A DNA stretch of 64,000 bases, from assembly GCA_036985855.1 (NCBI GenBank), contig BTQL01000004.1, positions 1 through 64,000 of the forward strand. Reading direction: 5' to 3'. The notes beneath the pieces were generated by a model that was given only the letters and a program-made list of their open reading frames with translations, was not told the origin of the DNA and ran no database searches. Position 1 is the stretch's first letter. Each line of letters starts with the position of its first letter. Both the position numbers and the translations under genes were made by a program. Positions 42,531 to 51,599 of the stretch are shown here, one piece after another. Origin of the DNA: B3-G11 sp036985855. GTDB lineage: Bacteria; Actinomycetota; Acidimicrobiia; Spongiisociales; UBA5794.

Positions 42531-44199
42531 CGGTCCGCACTTCCTCGGACAGCACGAACCATCTCAGATCCTCGAATGATGCGGTTGCTTCCACAGGCGG
42601 TTGCGCGGGCCCCATCTTCGGGTCGATCGACTCGAACAGAGTTCGCGCCTCTTCGAGATACCGGGCGAGCTCGGTTTCGGGAGCGTGAGCCGGGCAGGCC
42701 TCGTACCGCATCGTGCCGTCGCTGTAGTCGACATTGACCAAGGAGAACGGTGGATCACCTCGCCCATCCACGTGCACCCACTCGGCGGTGTGTGTGTCGA
42801 ACTGATACCACGGAAGCAGCTTCCAACCGTGCGTAGCCACGAGGTTGACGGCTTCGGTGATGAAGTCGAAGACAGTCTCTGAGATGAAGTAGTTGAAACT
42901 GACCCGAACCCAACCGGGCTTGATCCCCTCACAGCCGAGTCCGACTTCGTGGCTGATCTCGGCGGAGTGCTCGTCGTCGATTCCCAGCAGCGAGTGACCA
43001 TAGGGACCGGCACACGAACAGCCACCTCTTGACTGGATTCCGAACAGATCATTGAGGACGGCAACGATGAAGTTGTGATGGAGATACTGTCCCTTGTGCT
43101 TGACAACGAACGACACGATCGAGAGGCGATCAGCGTCAGGATTGCCGAGGATTTCGATTGCCGGATTCTGGCTCCAAGACGAAATCGCTCTCTTGATGAA
43201 GCCCTCTTCGAGGACTCGGATACGCGATGGACCCACCGCTTCCTTGAGTTGGAAGACGAGTCCAGCTCGAATCGAACCGACAATCGCCGGTGTGCCACCC
43301 TCCTCCCGATGCTCGACGTCTGCTATGTACTCGTGCGAATCGATGCGAACGAATGAAACGGTGCCCCCTCCGGGTACCGCAGGCACCGCATTCCTGAACA
43401 GTTCCTTGCGAGCGACGAGCAATCCGGGTGTGCTCGGACCACCGATCAGCTTGTGGATCGAGATGAAGACAGCGTCCTTGTATGCCTCTGGTGCATCTCG
43501 TGGTTGCACGTCCATCGAAACGTATGGAGCCGCTGCTGCGAAGTCCCAGAACGATAATGCTCCATATCGGTGGAGTAGGGCAGCGATTCCCTCCGTGTCG
43601 GACAGGATCCCTGTGACGTTCGATGCCGCCGAGAACGAACCGATCTTCACCGATCGGTCCCGATACTTGATGAGTTCTCGTTCGAGTTGCGCTTTGTCGA
43701 TGAGGCCGTCGCTGTCCTCGCCGATCTTGACGACATCGGCGATCGACTCGCGCCATGGAAGCTCATTCGAGTGGTGTTCGAACGGTCCGATGAATACGAC
43801 GGGCCGCTCATCGGGCGGTATCGCGTCGGAGAGCTGGAACTGTGAGTCGAGCGTGTCCGGTATCGATAGGCCAAGAACACGGATCATCCGGTCGATCGCA
43901 CCCGTGCAGCCGCTACCAACGAATATGACGGCGTATTCGTCCGAGGCGTTGAGGCAACGCCGAATTATCTCACGCGCATCCTCGCGGAACCCGGACGTCT
44001 GGAGTCCGGTTCCTGAGGCCTCTGTGTGGGTATTCGCGTAGAGGGGGAGGACGACATCTCTGATGTAGTCCTCGATGAAAGTCAGCGATCTTCCTGAAGC
44101 GGTGTAGTCGGCATAGGTCACACGACGAGGCCCGTACGGTCCGGACACGACATTGTCCCCCCCGATTACAGACGCCCGTACGGTTTCGATGATGTCCAT
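42523..44199 (-). CDS. Class V aminotransferase-fold PLP enzyme (cysteine desulfurase-like)
   Basis: A 558-residue PLP enzyme of the SufS/CsdB-like branch. The PLP Lys is in SIHKLIGGPSTPG (~235), ANTHTEASGTG and GSGCTGAIDRMI are cofactor contacts, and a Cys in SRGGCSCAGPYGH (~380) occupies the desulfurase active-Cys loop. It is longer than typical SufS (~410) because of a C-terminal extension of about 120 residues with no recognised domain. It could be a desulfurase or selenocysteine lyase-like enzyme with a different substrate. No suf genes are adjacent. ATG 44199 is chosen over an upstream in-frame start at 44226. Confidence 0.82.
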   Translation of the reverse strand: MDIIETVRASVIGGDNVVSGPYGPRRVTYADYTASGRSLTFIEDYIRDVVLPLYANTHTEASGTGLQTSGFREDAREIIRRCLNASDEYAVIFVGSGCTGAIDRMIRVLGLSIPDTLDSQFQLSDAIPPDERPVVFIGPFEHHSNELPWRESIADVVKIGEDSDGLIDKAQLERELIKYRDRSVKIGSFSAASNVTGILSDTEGIAALLHRYGALSFWDFAAAAPYVSMDVQPRDAPEAYKDAVFISIHKLIGGPSTPGLLVARKELFRNAVPAVPGGGTVSFVRIDSHEYIADVEHREEGGTPAIVGSIRAGLVFQLKEAVGPSRIRVLEEGFIKRAISSWSQNPAIEILGNPDADRLSIVSFVVKHKGQYLHHNFIVAVLNDLFGIQSRGGCSCAGPYGHSLLGIDDEHSAEISHEVGLGCEGIKPGWVRVSFNYFISETVFDFITEAVNLVATHGWKLLPWYQFDTHTAEWVHVDGRGDPPFSLVNVDYSDGTMRYEACPAHAPETELARYLEEARTLFESIDPKMGPAQPPVEATASFEDLRWFVLSEEVRTGE

Positions 44200-44256
44200 G
44201 AGTGGAGGGTAGACGGTAGACAGCAAGCAGTAGACAGCGTGGGAACTCGTTGCCGT

Positions 44257-44838
44257 CTATAGAGCTATCGCTCCTTCGCTGAGTAGCAGCTCCTTCTTCA
44301 TTTCGGGGCCGAAGGCGTAGCTGCCTACTGAGCCGTCCGAGCGCACAACGCGGTGACATGGGATGAGAAACGGGATCGGGTTCTTGGCGAGTGCCGTACC
44401 AACCGCTCGTGTTGCTCCCGGTTTGTGGAGTTCCTCTGCTATCCAGCCATAAGGGCGCACTGTTCCGTTCGAGATGGTCGCACAGGTTCTGAGTACGGAC
44501 TGCTGGAAGCTCGAAAGGCCGCGCAAGTCGAATGACAGGCCCATCGACCGGCCGCTTTCCAACGCCTCTTCGATCTCGGACTTGAGCAGCTTCGGTATCA
44601 CATCGGCCTCATAGGCAACCCGCCTGTGGTGATCGACGAACTCATCCACGGTCTTGTCAACGAAGAGAGGGGTCAGTCCCGTGATCCCGGTCCGGCTCCA
44701 TGCGATCCACACCGGTCCACGGGAGCTATCGACTTTGGCAACGAGATCCCCTGCGTCTGCGCCGACAACCGTCGCACGTTCGAGATCGGCGGGCGGTGAT
44801 TCGGCAAGTCCCGCGAGTGCCTGTTCGATGTAGTTCAT
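44257..44838 (-). CDS. ogt: Methylated-DNA-protein cysteine methyltransferase
   Basis: A 193-residue O6-alkylguanine transferase. The acceptor Cys is in NPIPFLIPCHRVVRSDGSVG (PCHRV), preceded by the Arg-finger helix region GATRAVGTALAKN and the SSFQQSVLRTCATI lead-in. The N-terminal ~95 residues are a divergent ribonuclease-H-like domain, as in Ogt. Its start overlaps the sigma-factor stop (TCAT), so the two are coupled, hinting at alkylation- or stress-controlled expression. Confidence 0.92.
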   Translation of the reverse strand: MNYIEQALAGLAESPPADLERATVVGADAGDLVAKVDSSRGPVWIAWSRTGITGLTPLFVDKTVDEFVDHHRRVAYEADVIPKLLKSEIEEALESGRSMGLSFDLRGLSSFQQSVLRTCATISNGTVRPYGWIAEELHKPGATRAVGTALAKNPIPFLIPCHRVVRSDGSVGSYAFGPEMKKELLLSEGAIAL

Positions 44839-45380
44839 TTCAGTTCCTCTCGTTCCAGAGCGTCTCTCAACCTGTCGAGTCCACGCGAAACGTCAGCTTT
44901 CACTGTTCCCTCCGGCCGACCGGTGATTTCCGCGATTTCGGCGATTGGCAAGTCAGCCACATGGCGGAGAACGACTGCATTGCGCTGCTCAACCGAGAGT
45001 CTCGCCAGCCGTCGATTCCACGACGCCGCGTCGATCGGTGTCTCGTCGGACGCAGCATTCGGGCCGCCCGTATGCCGGGCAGTCTCGTTCCTGGAATGTC
45101 CTGCTCGGTCCCGACACAGATTGAGGGCAATGGTCCAGAGCCACGCCCGAATGCGCAGATCACGGATTCGGGCGTCGCTGTACCCGTCGAGCGCTCGGTA
45201 TGCCCGAAGGAATGTGTCTTGTGCGACTTCCTCGGCATCCTCATGTCTGTGAGTCAGTCTCCGTGCGCCCGAGTAGATCCCCGGCTGGCAGCTGCGCACG
45301 AGCATGGTGAATCCAAGGTCGCGGTTCGTGACCAGGACCTGCTTGATCTCCGCGTCGGTTGATGCATCACGCGCCTTCAT
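44835..45380 (-). CDS. ECF-type RNA polymerase sigma factor
   Basis: A 181-residue sigma-70 family protein with only regions 2 and 4. Region 2 runs RRLTHRHEDAEEVAQDTFLRAYRAL, and region 4 has ELSVEQRNAVVLRHVADL-type helices followed by the helix-turn-helix LPIAEIAEITGRPEGTVKADVSRGLDRL. No anti-sigma gene is adjacent; the downstream coupled gene is ogt. ATG 45380 is preferred over TTG 45407. It might regulate its own operon. The promoters it recognises are unknown. Confidence 0.88.
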   Translation of the reverse strand: MKARDASTDAEIKQVLVTNRDLGFTMLVRSCQPGIYSGARRLTHRHEDAEEVAQDTFLRAYRALDGYSDARIRDLRIRAWLWTIALNLCRDRAGHSRNETARHTGGPNAASDETPIDAASWNRRLARLSVEQRNAVVLRHVADLPIAEIAEITGRPEGTVKADVSRGLDRLRDALEREELK

Positions 45381-45417
45381 AACCAATAGAACCGGTTCGT
45401 GTGCCAATCGGTTGCAG

Positions 45418-45813
45418 TCAATCGAGAAGTTCCGATAACAATGCCCTCACCCGCAGATCGATTTCGTCCCTCACGGATCGCACGATGTCGAGATCCTTGC
45501 CGGCAGGATCGGTCAGTTCCCAGTCCTGGTAGCGCGTTCCCGGAAGCACGGGGCAGGCATCCCCACACCCCATCGTGATCACGACATCGGATGCACCGAC
45601 ATCGTCGGTCGACAGCACTCTCGGAGATCTACCGGCGATATCGATTCCCCACTCCGCCAGAACATTCACGGCTGCAGGATTGACTTCATTTCCTGGTTCC
45701 GAGCCGGCGGATCGCACCTCGACGCGCCCCATCGCGTGGTGCTCGAGAAGAGCAGCCCCCATCTGCGAGCGTCCTGCGTTGTGGACACAGACGAAGAGAA
45801 CTCGGGGTGTCAT
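45418..45813 (-). CDS. arsC: Arsenate reductase, low-molecular-weight phosphatase type
   Basis: A 131-residue ArsC of the LMW-PTPase fold. The P-loop is CVHNAGRSQM (C-x5-R), and the C-terminal half has TMGCGDACPVLPGTRYQDWELTDPAG with its conserved Asp-Pro. In actinobacteria such enzymes use mycothiol/mycoredoxin to reduce arsenate to arsenite. No ars repressor or arsenite pump is adjacent, so it stands alone. It lies 37 bases upstream of the ECF sigma gene on the same strand and is divergent from the EamA gene. Confidence 0.9.
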   Translation of the reverse strand: MTPRVLFVCVHNAGRSQMGAALLEHHAMGRVEVRSAGSEPGNEVNPAAVNVLAEWGIDIAGRSPRVLSTDDVGASDVVITMGCGDACPVLPGTRYQDWELTDPAGKDLDIVRSVRDEIDLRVRALLSELLD

Positions 45814-45872
45814 GATGCCTTTCGGGATTCGCAGCGATTCTACAGCCGGCCAGGAGGGCGTAGGCTCGCCCG

Positions 45873-46763
45873 ATGACGAACGATCGTGCGACCAGAGGGG
45901 TGATGCTCGCCTTGCTCGCAGCGACGCTTTGGGGTGTGACAGGCGCGGTAGCAGCCGGTGTTTTTGAGGTCGTGTCTCCCGCGAGGGTTGCTCAGACTCG
46001 CTCGCTCGTCGCTCTTGCTGTGCTCGTTCCTTATGCAGCGCACCGTGGTGCGTTGCGCCTCGAAGGTGGGCTCTGGAGATTCGCCCTGCTCGGGGTGAAC
46101 CTGGCGCTGGTCAACGTGACGTTCTATTGGGCTCTCGATGCGCTCGGTGTCGGGCCCGGGGCAACGATCCAGTTCCTCGGCCCCATCCTCGTGCTCGGTT
46201 GGATGGTTGTTGTTCATCACACCAAGGTCAGGTCACTTGTGTGGGCGGCCGCGGCCTTCGCTGTGTTCGGTGTTGGCCTCGTGACGAAGGCGTGGACGCT
46301 GGAGGCGTCCGACGCACTAGGGATAGCTGCTGGTCTTGCTTCGGCTGTTGCGTTTGCGACGTATCTGCTCTACGGCGAGTATCTCGGAAAGACATTTCGA
46401 CCGGCGCAGATAGCCACGTGGGGTTTCGTTTTCGCATCGTTGATATGGCTGGTCGTGTTGCCCATCTGGACTTTCCCCACGGCGATCGGCACGAGGGCGT
46501 GGATCGATCTCATCATCATCGGAGTACTCGGAACTGCGGTCCCGTTCATCGCAGGGTTCGCTGCCTTGAGGCTTGCGCCCTCGGGAATCGTGGGCGTGAT
46601 AGCTACGGCAGAGCCTGCGATCGGAGCTGTGGCTGCAGCGATCATGCTCGGTCAAGCCCTCGATCCGGTGCAGTGGGTGGGAGTTGCTGCCGTTGTCGTC
46701 GCTGTTGCCGTTGTGCAGCGTTGGGGTCTCACCCGCCTTCACCCGGCCTCACCGATCGCATGA
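45873..46763 (+). CDS. EamA/DMT family transporter
   Basis: A 296-residue drug/metabolite transporter with ten membrane helices arranged as two EamA repeats (~10-135 and ~145-285). Features include AATLWGVTGAVAAGVF in TM1, GPGATIQFLGPILV, and APSGIVGVIATAEPAIGAVAAAIMLG in the second repeat. Relatives export amino acids (RhtA, threonine/homoserine) or other small metabolites; the substrate is not assigned. Confidence 0.88.
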   Translation: MTNDRATRGVMLALLAATLWGVTGAVAAGVFEVVSPARVAQTRSLVALAVLVPYAAHRGALRLEGGLWRFALLGVNLALVNVTFYWALDALGVGPGATIQFLGPILVLGWMVVVHHTKVRSLVWAAAAFAVFGVGLVTKAWTLEASDALGIAAGLASAVAFATYLLYGEYLGKTFRPAQIATWGFVFASLIWLVVLPIWTFPTAIGTRAWIDLIIIGVLGTAVPFIAGFAALRLAPSGIVGVIATAEPAIGAVAAAIMLGQALDPVQWVGVAAVVVAVAVVQRWGLTRLHPASPIA

Positions 46764-46812
46764 TCTTTTCCGCCCGGGGAAGTAGGGGCCGACCCGCTGG
46801 TAGCTTGACGTT

Positions 46813-47265
46813 ATGAGGTTCGCCAAGAGATTGCTCTTCGGAATGTTCGCGCTCGCGACGTCCTGCACGCTTGCAGCATTCGTGGTCAGAAAGAGGATCC
46901 CCGCATTCGGCGATGAGAGCGACGACAGATTCTCCGTTGTCGCGGCCATGGACGGCGCCGTATTCGCAAGTGAGGCGACGAACCTTGCGGAAGGCAGTGC
47001 GACGACCTTCATGGGTGGGATAGAACTCGATCTGATGGATGCCGACGTCGGGCCGGGGGCCTACCTCGTACTTCGAGCTGTGATGGGTGGGATCGATGTT
47101 GTTGTCCCTTCGGCGTGGCGCGTCGAGGTGATGGGGCGGTCGGTGATGGGTGGAGTTGCAAACCTCACTGCACCAGATGTTCTGTCAGACGACGCACCGG
47201 TGCTTCTCATCGACGCACTGGCCGTCATGGGAGGTATCGAGATCCACGCCGCGAGCGTCACCTGA
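46813..47265 (+). CDS. Membrane-anchored LiaF-like (DUF2154-type) protein
   Basis: A 150-residue protein with one N-terminal membrane helix (~8-25) and a domain built from repeated glycine turns: FMGGIELDLMDADVG, VMGGIDVVVPSAWRVEVMG, VMGGVANLTAP and VMGGIEIHA. This is the beta-solenoid-like pattern of LiaF/VraT C-terminal domains (cell-wall-active antibiotic response) and of DUF1707 proteins. A link to envelope stress is family inference; no two-component system is adjacent. The stop overlaps the next start (TGATG). Confidence 0.72.
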   Translation: MRFAKRLLFGMFALATSCTLAAFVVRKRIPAFGDESDDRFSVVAAMDGAVFASEATNLAEGSATTFMGGIELDLMDADVGPGAYLVLRAVMGGIDVVVPSAWRVEVMGRSVMGGVANLTAPDVLSDDAPVLLIDALAVMGGIEIHAASVT

Positions 47266-47828
47266 TGGCCGTTGATCTTGCATCAACGGTCACCTATCTC
47301 AAGGACCATGCAATCGAGCATGGGTTCCATGTACACGACGAACGGCATTTCGTCGAGACATACACGCTGCGTCAGTCGTGGGAGATCGATGTGCATCCTG
47401 CCGAAGCCTGCGCCGGTCCACTGGATCTTCACATCGCGCTGGACGTGGAACCGCGTTTGCTGCTTCGTTTCGAGGATGCACTGCAGGCTGCCGATGGCAT
47501 CCCTGAAGAGGACGGTGACGAGTTTGAAGTCACCTTCCTATTCAATTGGTCTTTGCCACCTCTCCACGAAGCGCCCGACATCATCGTGCTGTCTGCCGAG
47601 TTTGCAGGAATCGGCGGCATCGACTTGCCGATCGAGGTATCTGCTGTAGAGACGATGGGAGCTCTGTCAGACAAGGAGGACCGACTGCTCTCGGTCGTTG
47701 GTGCGGCAAAACGATCGCTTGCAGACATCGTCTTCAAGCAAGATTCGTTGTGTGATGTTCTCGACCGCGTTCACGAGGTCAGCATGTACATGGTCGAGCA
47801 CGCGAATGAATGGCTCGACGAATACTGA
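47265..47828 (+). CDS. Uncharacterised protein
   Basis: A 187-residue acidic soluble protein I do not recognise. It has an alternating strand pattern (~25-110, including HIALDVEPRLLLRFEDAL and DEFEVTFLFNWSLPPL) and a helical, acidic C-terminus (LADIVFKQDSLCDVLDRVHEVSMYMVEHANEWLDEY). ATG 47265 overlaps the LiaF-like gene stop, so it is co-translated with it. The 216-base gap that follows has no recognised feature. Confidence 0.65.
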   Translation: MAVDLASTVTYLKDHAIEHGFHVHDERHFVETYTLRQSWEIDVHPAEACAGPLDLHIALDVEPRLLLRFEDALQAADGIPEEDGDEFEVTFLFNWSLPPLHEAPDIIVLSAEFAGIGGIDLPIEVSAVETMGALSDKEDRLLSVVGAAKRSLADIVFKQDSLCDVLDRVHEVSMYMVEHANEWLDEY

Positions 47829-48044
47829 GTCCGCTTGGCGTGCGGGTGAAGCTGGGTCCGTATCAGTCAGCCGAGCACAGCCGGATTCCAAACCGGTGCA
47901 GCCTCGTCAACGATTGTTTCGAATTTGAGACCCATCAGGATCGCTTCGGCACACCCGGCCCGTTCGGCCTCCGCGGCAGCCTACATCGATGCCAGCCAAG
48001 CGATATCTCTGCGGTCCTCGCTCATGGAGAGAAACGACCGAGCC

Positions 48045-51000
48045 TTACTGAGCATCTCTCAGCTCCCTTGGTTTGCGAGCGATGAAGTATTTCGCCTGCG
48101 GGTGGTGGCAGATGATCGCCGATGTCGTCTGCTCGGGTTGGTACTGGAATCCGGTTTCTGGTCCGACATGGATTCCGACGCGGTCCGCTCCGAGAAGGTC
48201 TGCAACGGTGAGATTGTCCTCAAGATCCGGACAAGCCGGGTATCCCCATGAGTATCGGCCGCCGCGGTAGCGCTGTCGGAAGAGACCCCTGATAGTCGGG
48301 TCGTCCTCGTTCGCGATTCCAAGCTCCTCGCGCACTCGGGCGTGCCAATACTCAGCAAGAGCTTCAGTCATCTCGACCCCGAGACCGTGGAGCTTCAGAT
48401 ATTCTTCGTACCGATCCTCCGAAAAGAGCTGAGCAGTTCGCTGGGAAACTGCAGTTCCCATCGTCACGATGTGGAATGCTGCGACATCAGTGAGGTCTGC
48501 GTCGACCGGACGGAAATAGTCTGCGATGCAAAGCCATGGTGGGCCAGGTTGCCTCGGGAATCGGAACCGTACAAGTTCCTGTGTCCGAGTCTGGTCTGCC
48601 CACACGATGAGCTCGTTGCCGTGGCCGTTCACGGGGAAGTAGCCATACACAACCTGCGGCTGAAGGAGGTCCTCGGCGCGTGCCGCAGTGATTGCACGCC
48701 GCAGCTCAGGAGCGAGACGTTCCTTGAATTGCGCGTCCGTCTCTCCGTGTTCAGGGCGATAATGCCATTGGTTGCGGAGCAGTGCCGTCGTGTTGAGATA
48801 CCCGGCGATCTCGTCGAGTTCGATGCCTTTCACGATACGCGATCCGTAGAACGGAGGATCAGGGATCGGTTTGTCAGCAGATACCTCCGGAGACCGATCG
48901 GGTGCGACTCCATGATCCGTTTCCTTACGATCGATCTTTGGAAGTTCGCGCCTCGGGGACTTTGGTTCGTCGCGTCTACCAGCTATCCACTCCATTGCAT
49001 CGAGACCGGCAAAGGCATCCTTGCCATAGATCACGGGACCGGGGTGTCGCCGGGCAAGGTCATCTTCAACGTAGCTTCGCGTCAGCGCGGCACCGCCGAG
49101 GAGAACAGGCACGTCATCGTGACCTCTTCGGGAGAGTTCATCGAGGTTGTCCCGCATCACGAGCGTGCTCTTCACCAGGAGCCCGCTCATTCCGATCGCA
49201 TCGGCTTCGTGCTTCTCGAGCGCTTCGATCATTTCAGTGATGGACACCTTGATTCCGAGGTTGTGCACCCGGTATCCGTTGTTCGTGAGGATGATGTCCA
49301 CGAGGTTCTTTCCGATGTCGTGGACGTCCCCGGATACCGTTGCAATAACGATGCTGCCGCGGTCAGCGGTGTCGACGTGGTCGAGGTGTGGCTCGAGGTA
49401 CCGCACCGATGTTTTCATCGTTTGTGCAGAACGCAGGACGAAAGGGAGCTGCATTTCGCCGGCACCGAATAGCTCGCCGACGGTTTTCATACCCGCAAGG
49501 AGTACATCGTTGATGATCGAGAGCGCAGTCGTTTCTTCAAGTGCTTTGTCGAGGTCGTCTTCGAGACCGATCGCGTTCCCTGCAACGATTCGCTTCTCCA
49601 GACGTTCGATGAGCGTCAGACCCTCGAATGGGTCTTTTGCCTTTTCGGCGTCTGTCACTGTTTCAAATGCCTCGAGAAGCACTTCAAGGGGGTCGTATCC
49701 TTCTGCCCTGCGGTCATAGACCAGGTCGGTGCATGCTTTGAGATGCTCTTCCTCGATCGCTGAAAGGGGTGTGATCTTGCCCGCGTGGATGATCGCTGCG
49801 TCGAGTCCAGCTTCAAGGCATTCGTAGAGGAAGACGGAGTTGAGCACTCGCCTAGCCGCTGGTCTGAGGCCGAAGGAGATGTTCGACACCCCGAGCACAG
49901 TGCTCACGCCTGGGAGTTCCGATTTGATTCGCTTGATCGCCTGGATCGTTTCCATCCCGTCGCGTCTGAGGTCGTCGTCACCCGTCGAGAGAGGAAACGT
50001 GAGGGGATCGAAGATGAGGTCTTCGGCCCTGAGCCCGTAACGCTCGGTCGCGATCCCATAGAGACGATGGGCAACTTCCATCTTCCACTCGACGTCGCGT
50101 GCCTGACCCCGCTCGTCGATGAGGAGACATATCACGGCCGCCCCGTGTTCCTTTGCGAGAGTGAGCACTCTGTCAAGGCGAGATCCTGTCTCGTCGCCCG
50201 ATTCGAGGTTGGCCGAGTTGAGGACACACCTTCCTCCGAGTTGCTCGAGCGCTGCTTGCATGACCTCTGGTTCGGTTGAGTCGATGACAACCGGTGCAGC
50301 GACATCTGTCGAGAATCGTTGGGCGATCGGTGTTATGTCTGCAGCACCGTTTCTTCCCACGTAGTCGACACACAGGTCGACCAGGTGCCCCCCCTCTGCG
50401 ACCTGATTCTCCGCAATGCCGACACACGCGTCGATGTCTCCATCGAGCATCGCCTCCCTGAAGGCCTTTGACCCGTTCGCATTGGTCCGTTCGCCGATGA
50501 TGAGAAACGACGTGTCCTGGTGAAGCGACACCGCTGAGTAGGTCGAGGTGACTGCGGGTATTGCGGAAGGATTCCTCTCGGCTGGCGCCCTGTGACCGAC
50601 TGCATCGATAAGCGTTGCGATGTATTCGGGCGTCGTGCCACAGCAGCCTCCGACGACACTCACACCGTACTCCTCGACGAATGTGGTGAGATGTTTGGCG
50701 ACATCCGACGCACCGACGTCATAGTGCATCTCACCGTTGACGACGGACGGCAGGCCAGCGTTCGGTATCACCGATATCGGCACCGTCGCGTGGCGTGACA
50801 GCACCCGAATCGGTTCGTACATCTCGACGGGTCCGGTCGCGCAGTTGATGCCGATCACATCTGTGCCGAGTGCTTCGATCGCAGCGAGTGCGGCACCGAT
50901 CTCGGTGCCCGGCAACATGCGTCCGGTCAACTCGATTGTCACCTGGGTCTGCAGCGGCACGTCGCGTCCCGATGACCGCATGGCGCGGCGGGCACCGTTG

Positions 51001-51500
51001 ATGGCTGCCTTGACAGAGAGGAGGTCGAACTGCGTCTCGATGATGAGCAGGTCTACTCCTCCGTCGATGAGGCCTGCGGACTCGATCTCGTATTGGCCGC
51101 GCAGGTCCGCGTACGCGATTTGGCCGAGAGTCGGAAGCTTCGTCCCAGGGCCGATGGAACCTGCGACGAATCGGTCGTCGAATTCGTCTGCGACATGCCT
51201 CGCGATCGTGGCACCAGCGGCAGCGAGCTCGTACGCCCTGTCGGCGAGGTCATATTCGCCGAGCGGTACCCCGAAGGCACCGAAGGTGTTCGTCTCGATG
51301 ACATCTGAGCCGACGTCCAGGTAGGCGCGGTGCAGGGACTCGATCACGTCAGGACGGGTGATGTTGAGGATCTCGTTGCAGCCTTCGAGGTCGGGACCAC
51401 CGAAATCCTCGTCGGTGAGGTCCTGTGCTTGGAGCCATGTACCTGTTGCGCCGTCGAAGACGACAACACGCTGTGAAAGGGTGTCGATGTAGTCGGTCAT
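48045..51500 (-). CDS. metH: Cobalamin-dependent methionine synthase
   Basis: A 1151-residue MetH that methylates homocysteine from methyltetrahydrofolate through methylcobalamin. The modules run in order. The homocysteine domain has zinc-ligand cysteines in GINCATGP and GGCCGTTPEYI. The pterin domain (~330-590) has IGERTNANGSKAFREA and DLCVDYVGRNG. The cap and cobalamin domain carries the Co-ligating His in DVHDIGKNL (~730). The C-terminal activation domain (~900-1151) has RGGRYSWGYPACPDLEDN. All modules are complete. ATG 51500 follows AGAGGTG six bases upstream. Expression is probably controlled by the SAM riboswitch at 51600-51690. Confidence 0.96.
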   Translation of the reverse strand: MTDYIDTLSQRVVVFDGATGTWLQAQDLTDEDFGGPDLEGCNEILNITRPDVIESLHRAYLDVGSDVIETNTFGAFGVPLGEYDLADRAYELAAAGATIARHVADEFDDRFVAGSIGPGTKLPTLGQIAYADLRGQYEIESAGLIDGGVDLLIIETQFDLLSVKAAINGARRAMRSSGRDVPLQTQVTIELTGRMLPGTEIGAALAAIEALGTDVIGINCATGPVEMYEPIRVLSRHATVPISVIPNAGLPSVVNGEMHYDVGASDVAKHLTTFVEEYGVSVVGGCCGTTPEYIATLIDAVGHRAPAERNPSAIPAVTSTYSAVSLHQDTSFLIIGERTNANGSKAFREAMLDGDIDACVGIAENQVAEGGHLVDLCVDYVGRNGAADITPIAQRFSTDVAAPVVIDSTEPEVMQAALEQLGGRCVLNSANLESGDETGSRLDRVLTLAKEHGAAVICLLIDERGQARDVEWKMEVAHRLYGIATERYGLRAEDLIFDPLTFPLSTGDDDLRRDGMETIQAIKRIKSELPGVSTVLGVSNISFGLRPAARRVLNSVFLYECLEAGLDAAIIHAGKITPLSAIEEEHLKACTDLVYDRRAEGYDPLEVLLEAFETVTDAEKAKDPFEGLTLIERLEKRIVAGNAIGLEDDLDKALEETTALSIINDVLLAGMKTVGELFGAGEMQLPFVLRSAQTMKTSVRYLEPHLDHVDTADRGSIVIATVSGDVHDIGKNLVDIILTNNGYRVHNLGIKVSITEMIEALEKHEADAIGMSGLLVKSTLVMRDNLDELSRRGHDDVPVLLGGAALTRSYVEDDLARRHPGPVIYGKDAFAGLDAMEWIAGRRDEPKSPRRELPKIDRKETDHGVAPDRSPEVSADKPIPDPPFYGSRIVKGIELDEIAGYLNTTALLRNQWHYRPEHGETDAQFKERLAPELRRAITAARAEDLLQPQVVYGYFPVNGHGNELIVWADQTRTQELVRFRFPRQPGPPWLCIADYFRPVDADLTDVAAFHIVTMGTAVSQRTAQLFSEDRYEEYLKLHGLGVEMTEALAEYWHARVREELGIANEDDPTIRGLFRQRYRGGRYSWGYPACPDLEDNLTVADLLGADRVGIHVGPETGFQYQPEQTTSAIICHHPQAKYFIARKPRELRDAQ

Positions 51501-51503
51501 CGA

Positions 51504-51528
51504 GCACCTCTCGTACAGACACAGGTGC
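51504..51528 (-). promoter_or_regulatory. Shine-Dalgarno-sequestering hairpin of metH
   Basis: In the mRNA, GCACCT (51528-51523) is complementary to AGGTGC (51509-51504) across a 13-nt loop. The second arm holds the metH ribosome site AGAGGTG, three bases from the ATG. Base pairing would hide it, giving a translational expression platform for the riboswitch upstream. Confidence 0.6.
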
Positions 51529-51599
51529 GTTCTGTTGTGGGCACCATCGCGGCTCCTCTCGTCCCGAAACGCTCACGCGCCTCGAGCGGGTCACCGCTC

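Noticed and set aside
47829..48044. Possible small gene or RNA in the gap before metH's 3' end
   Set aside because: Open frames here lack ribosome sites and family character, and no stable paired structure stood out.
48342..49472. A 376-codon open frame antisense to metH
   Set aside because: Lies wholly within the conserved metH coding sequence and has no recognisable domain or ribosome site.
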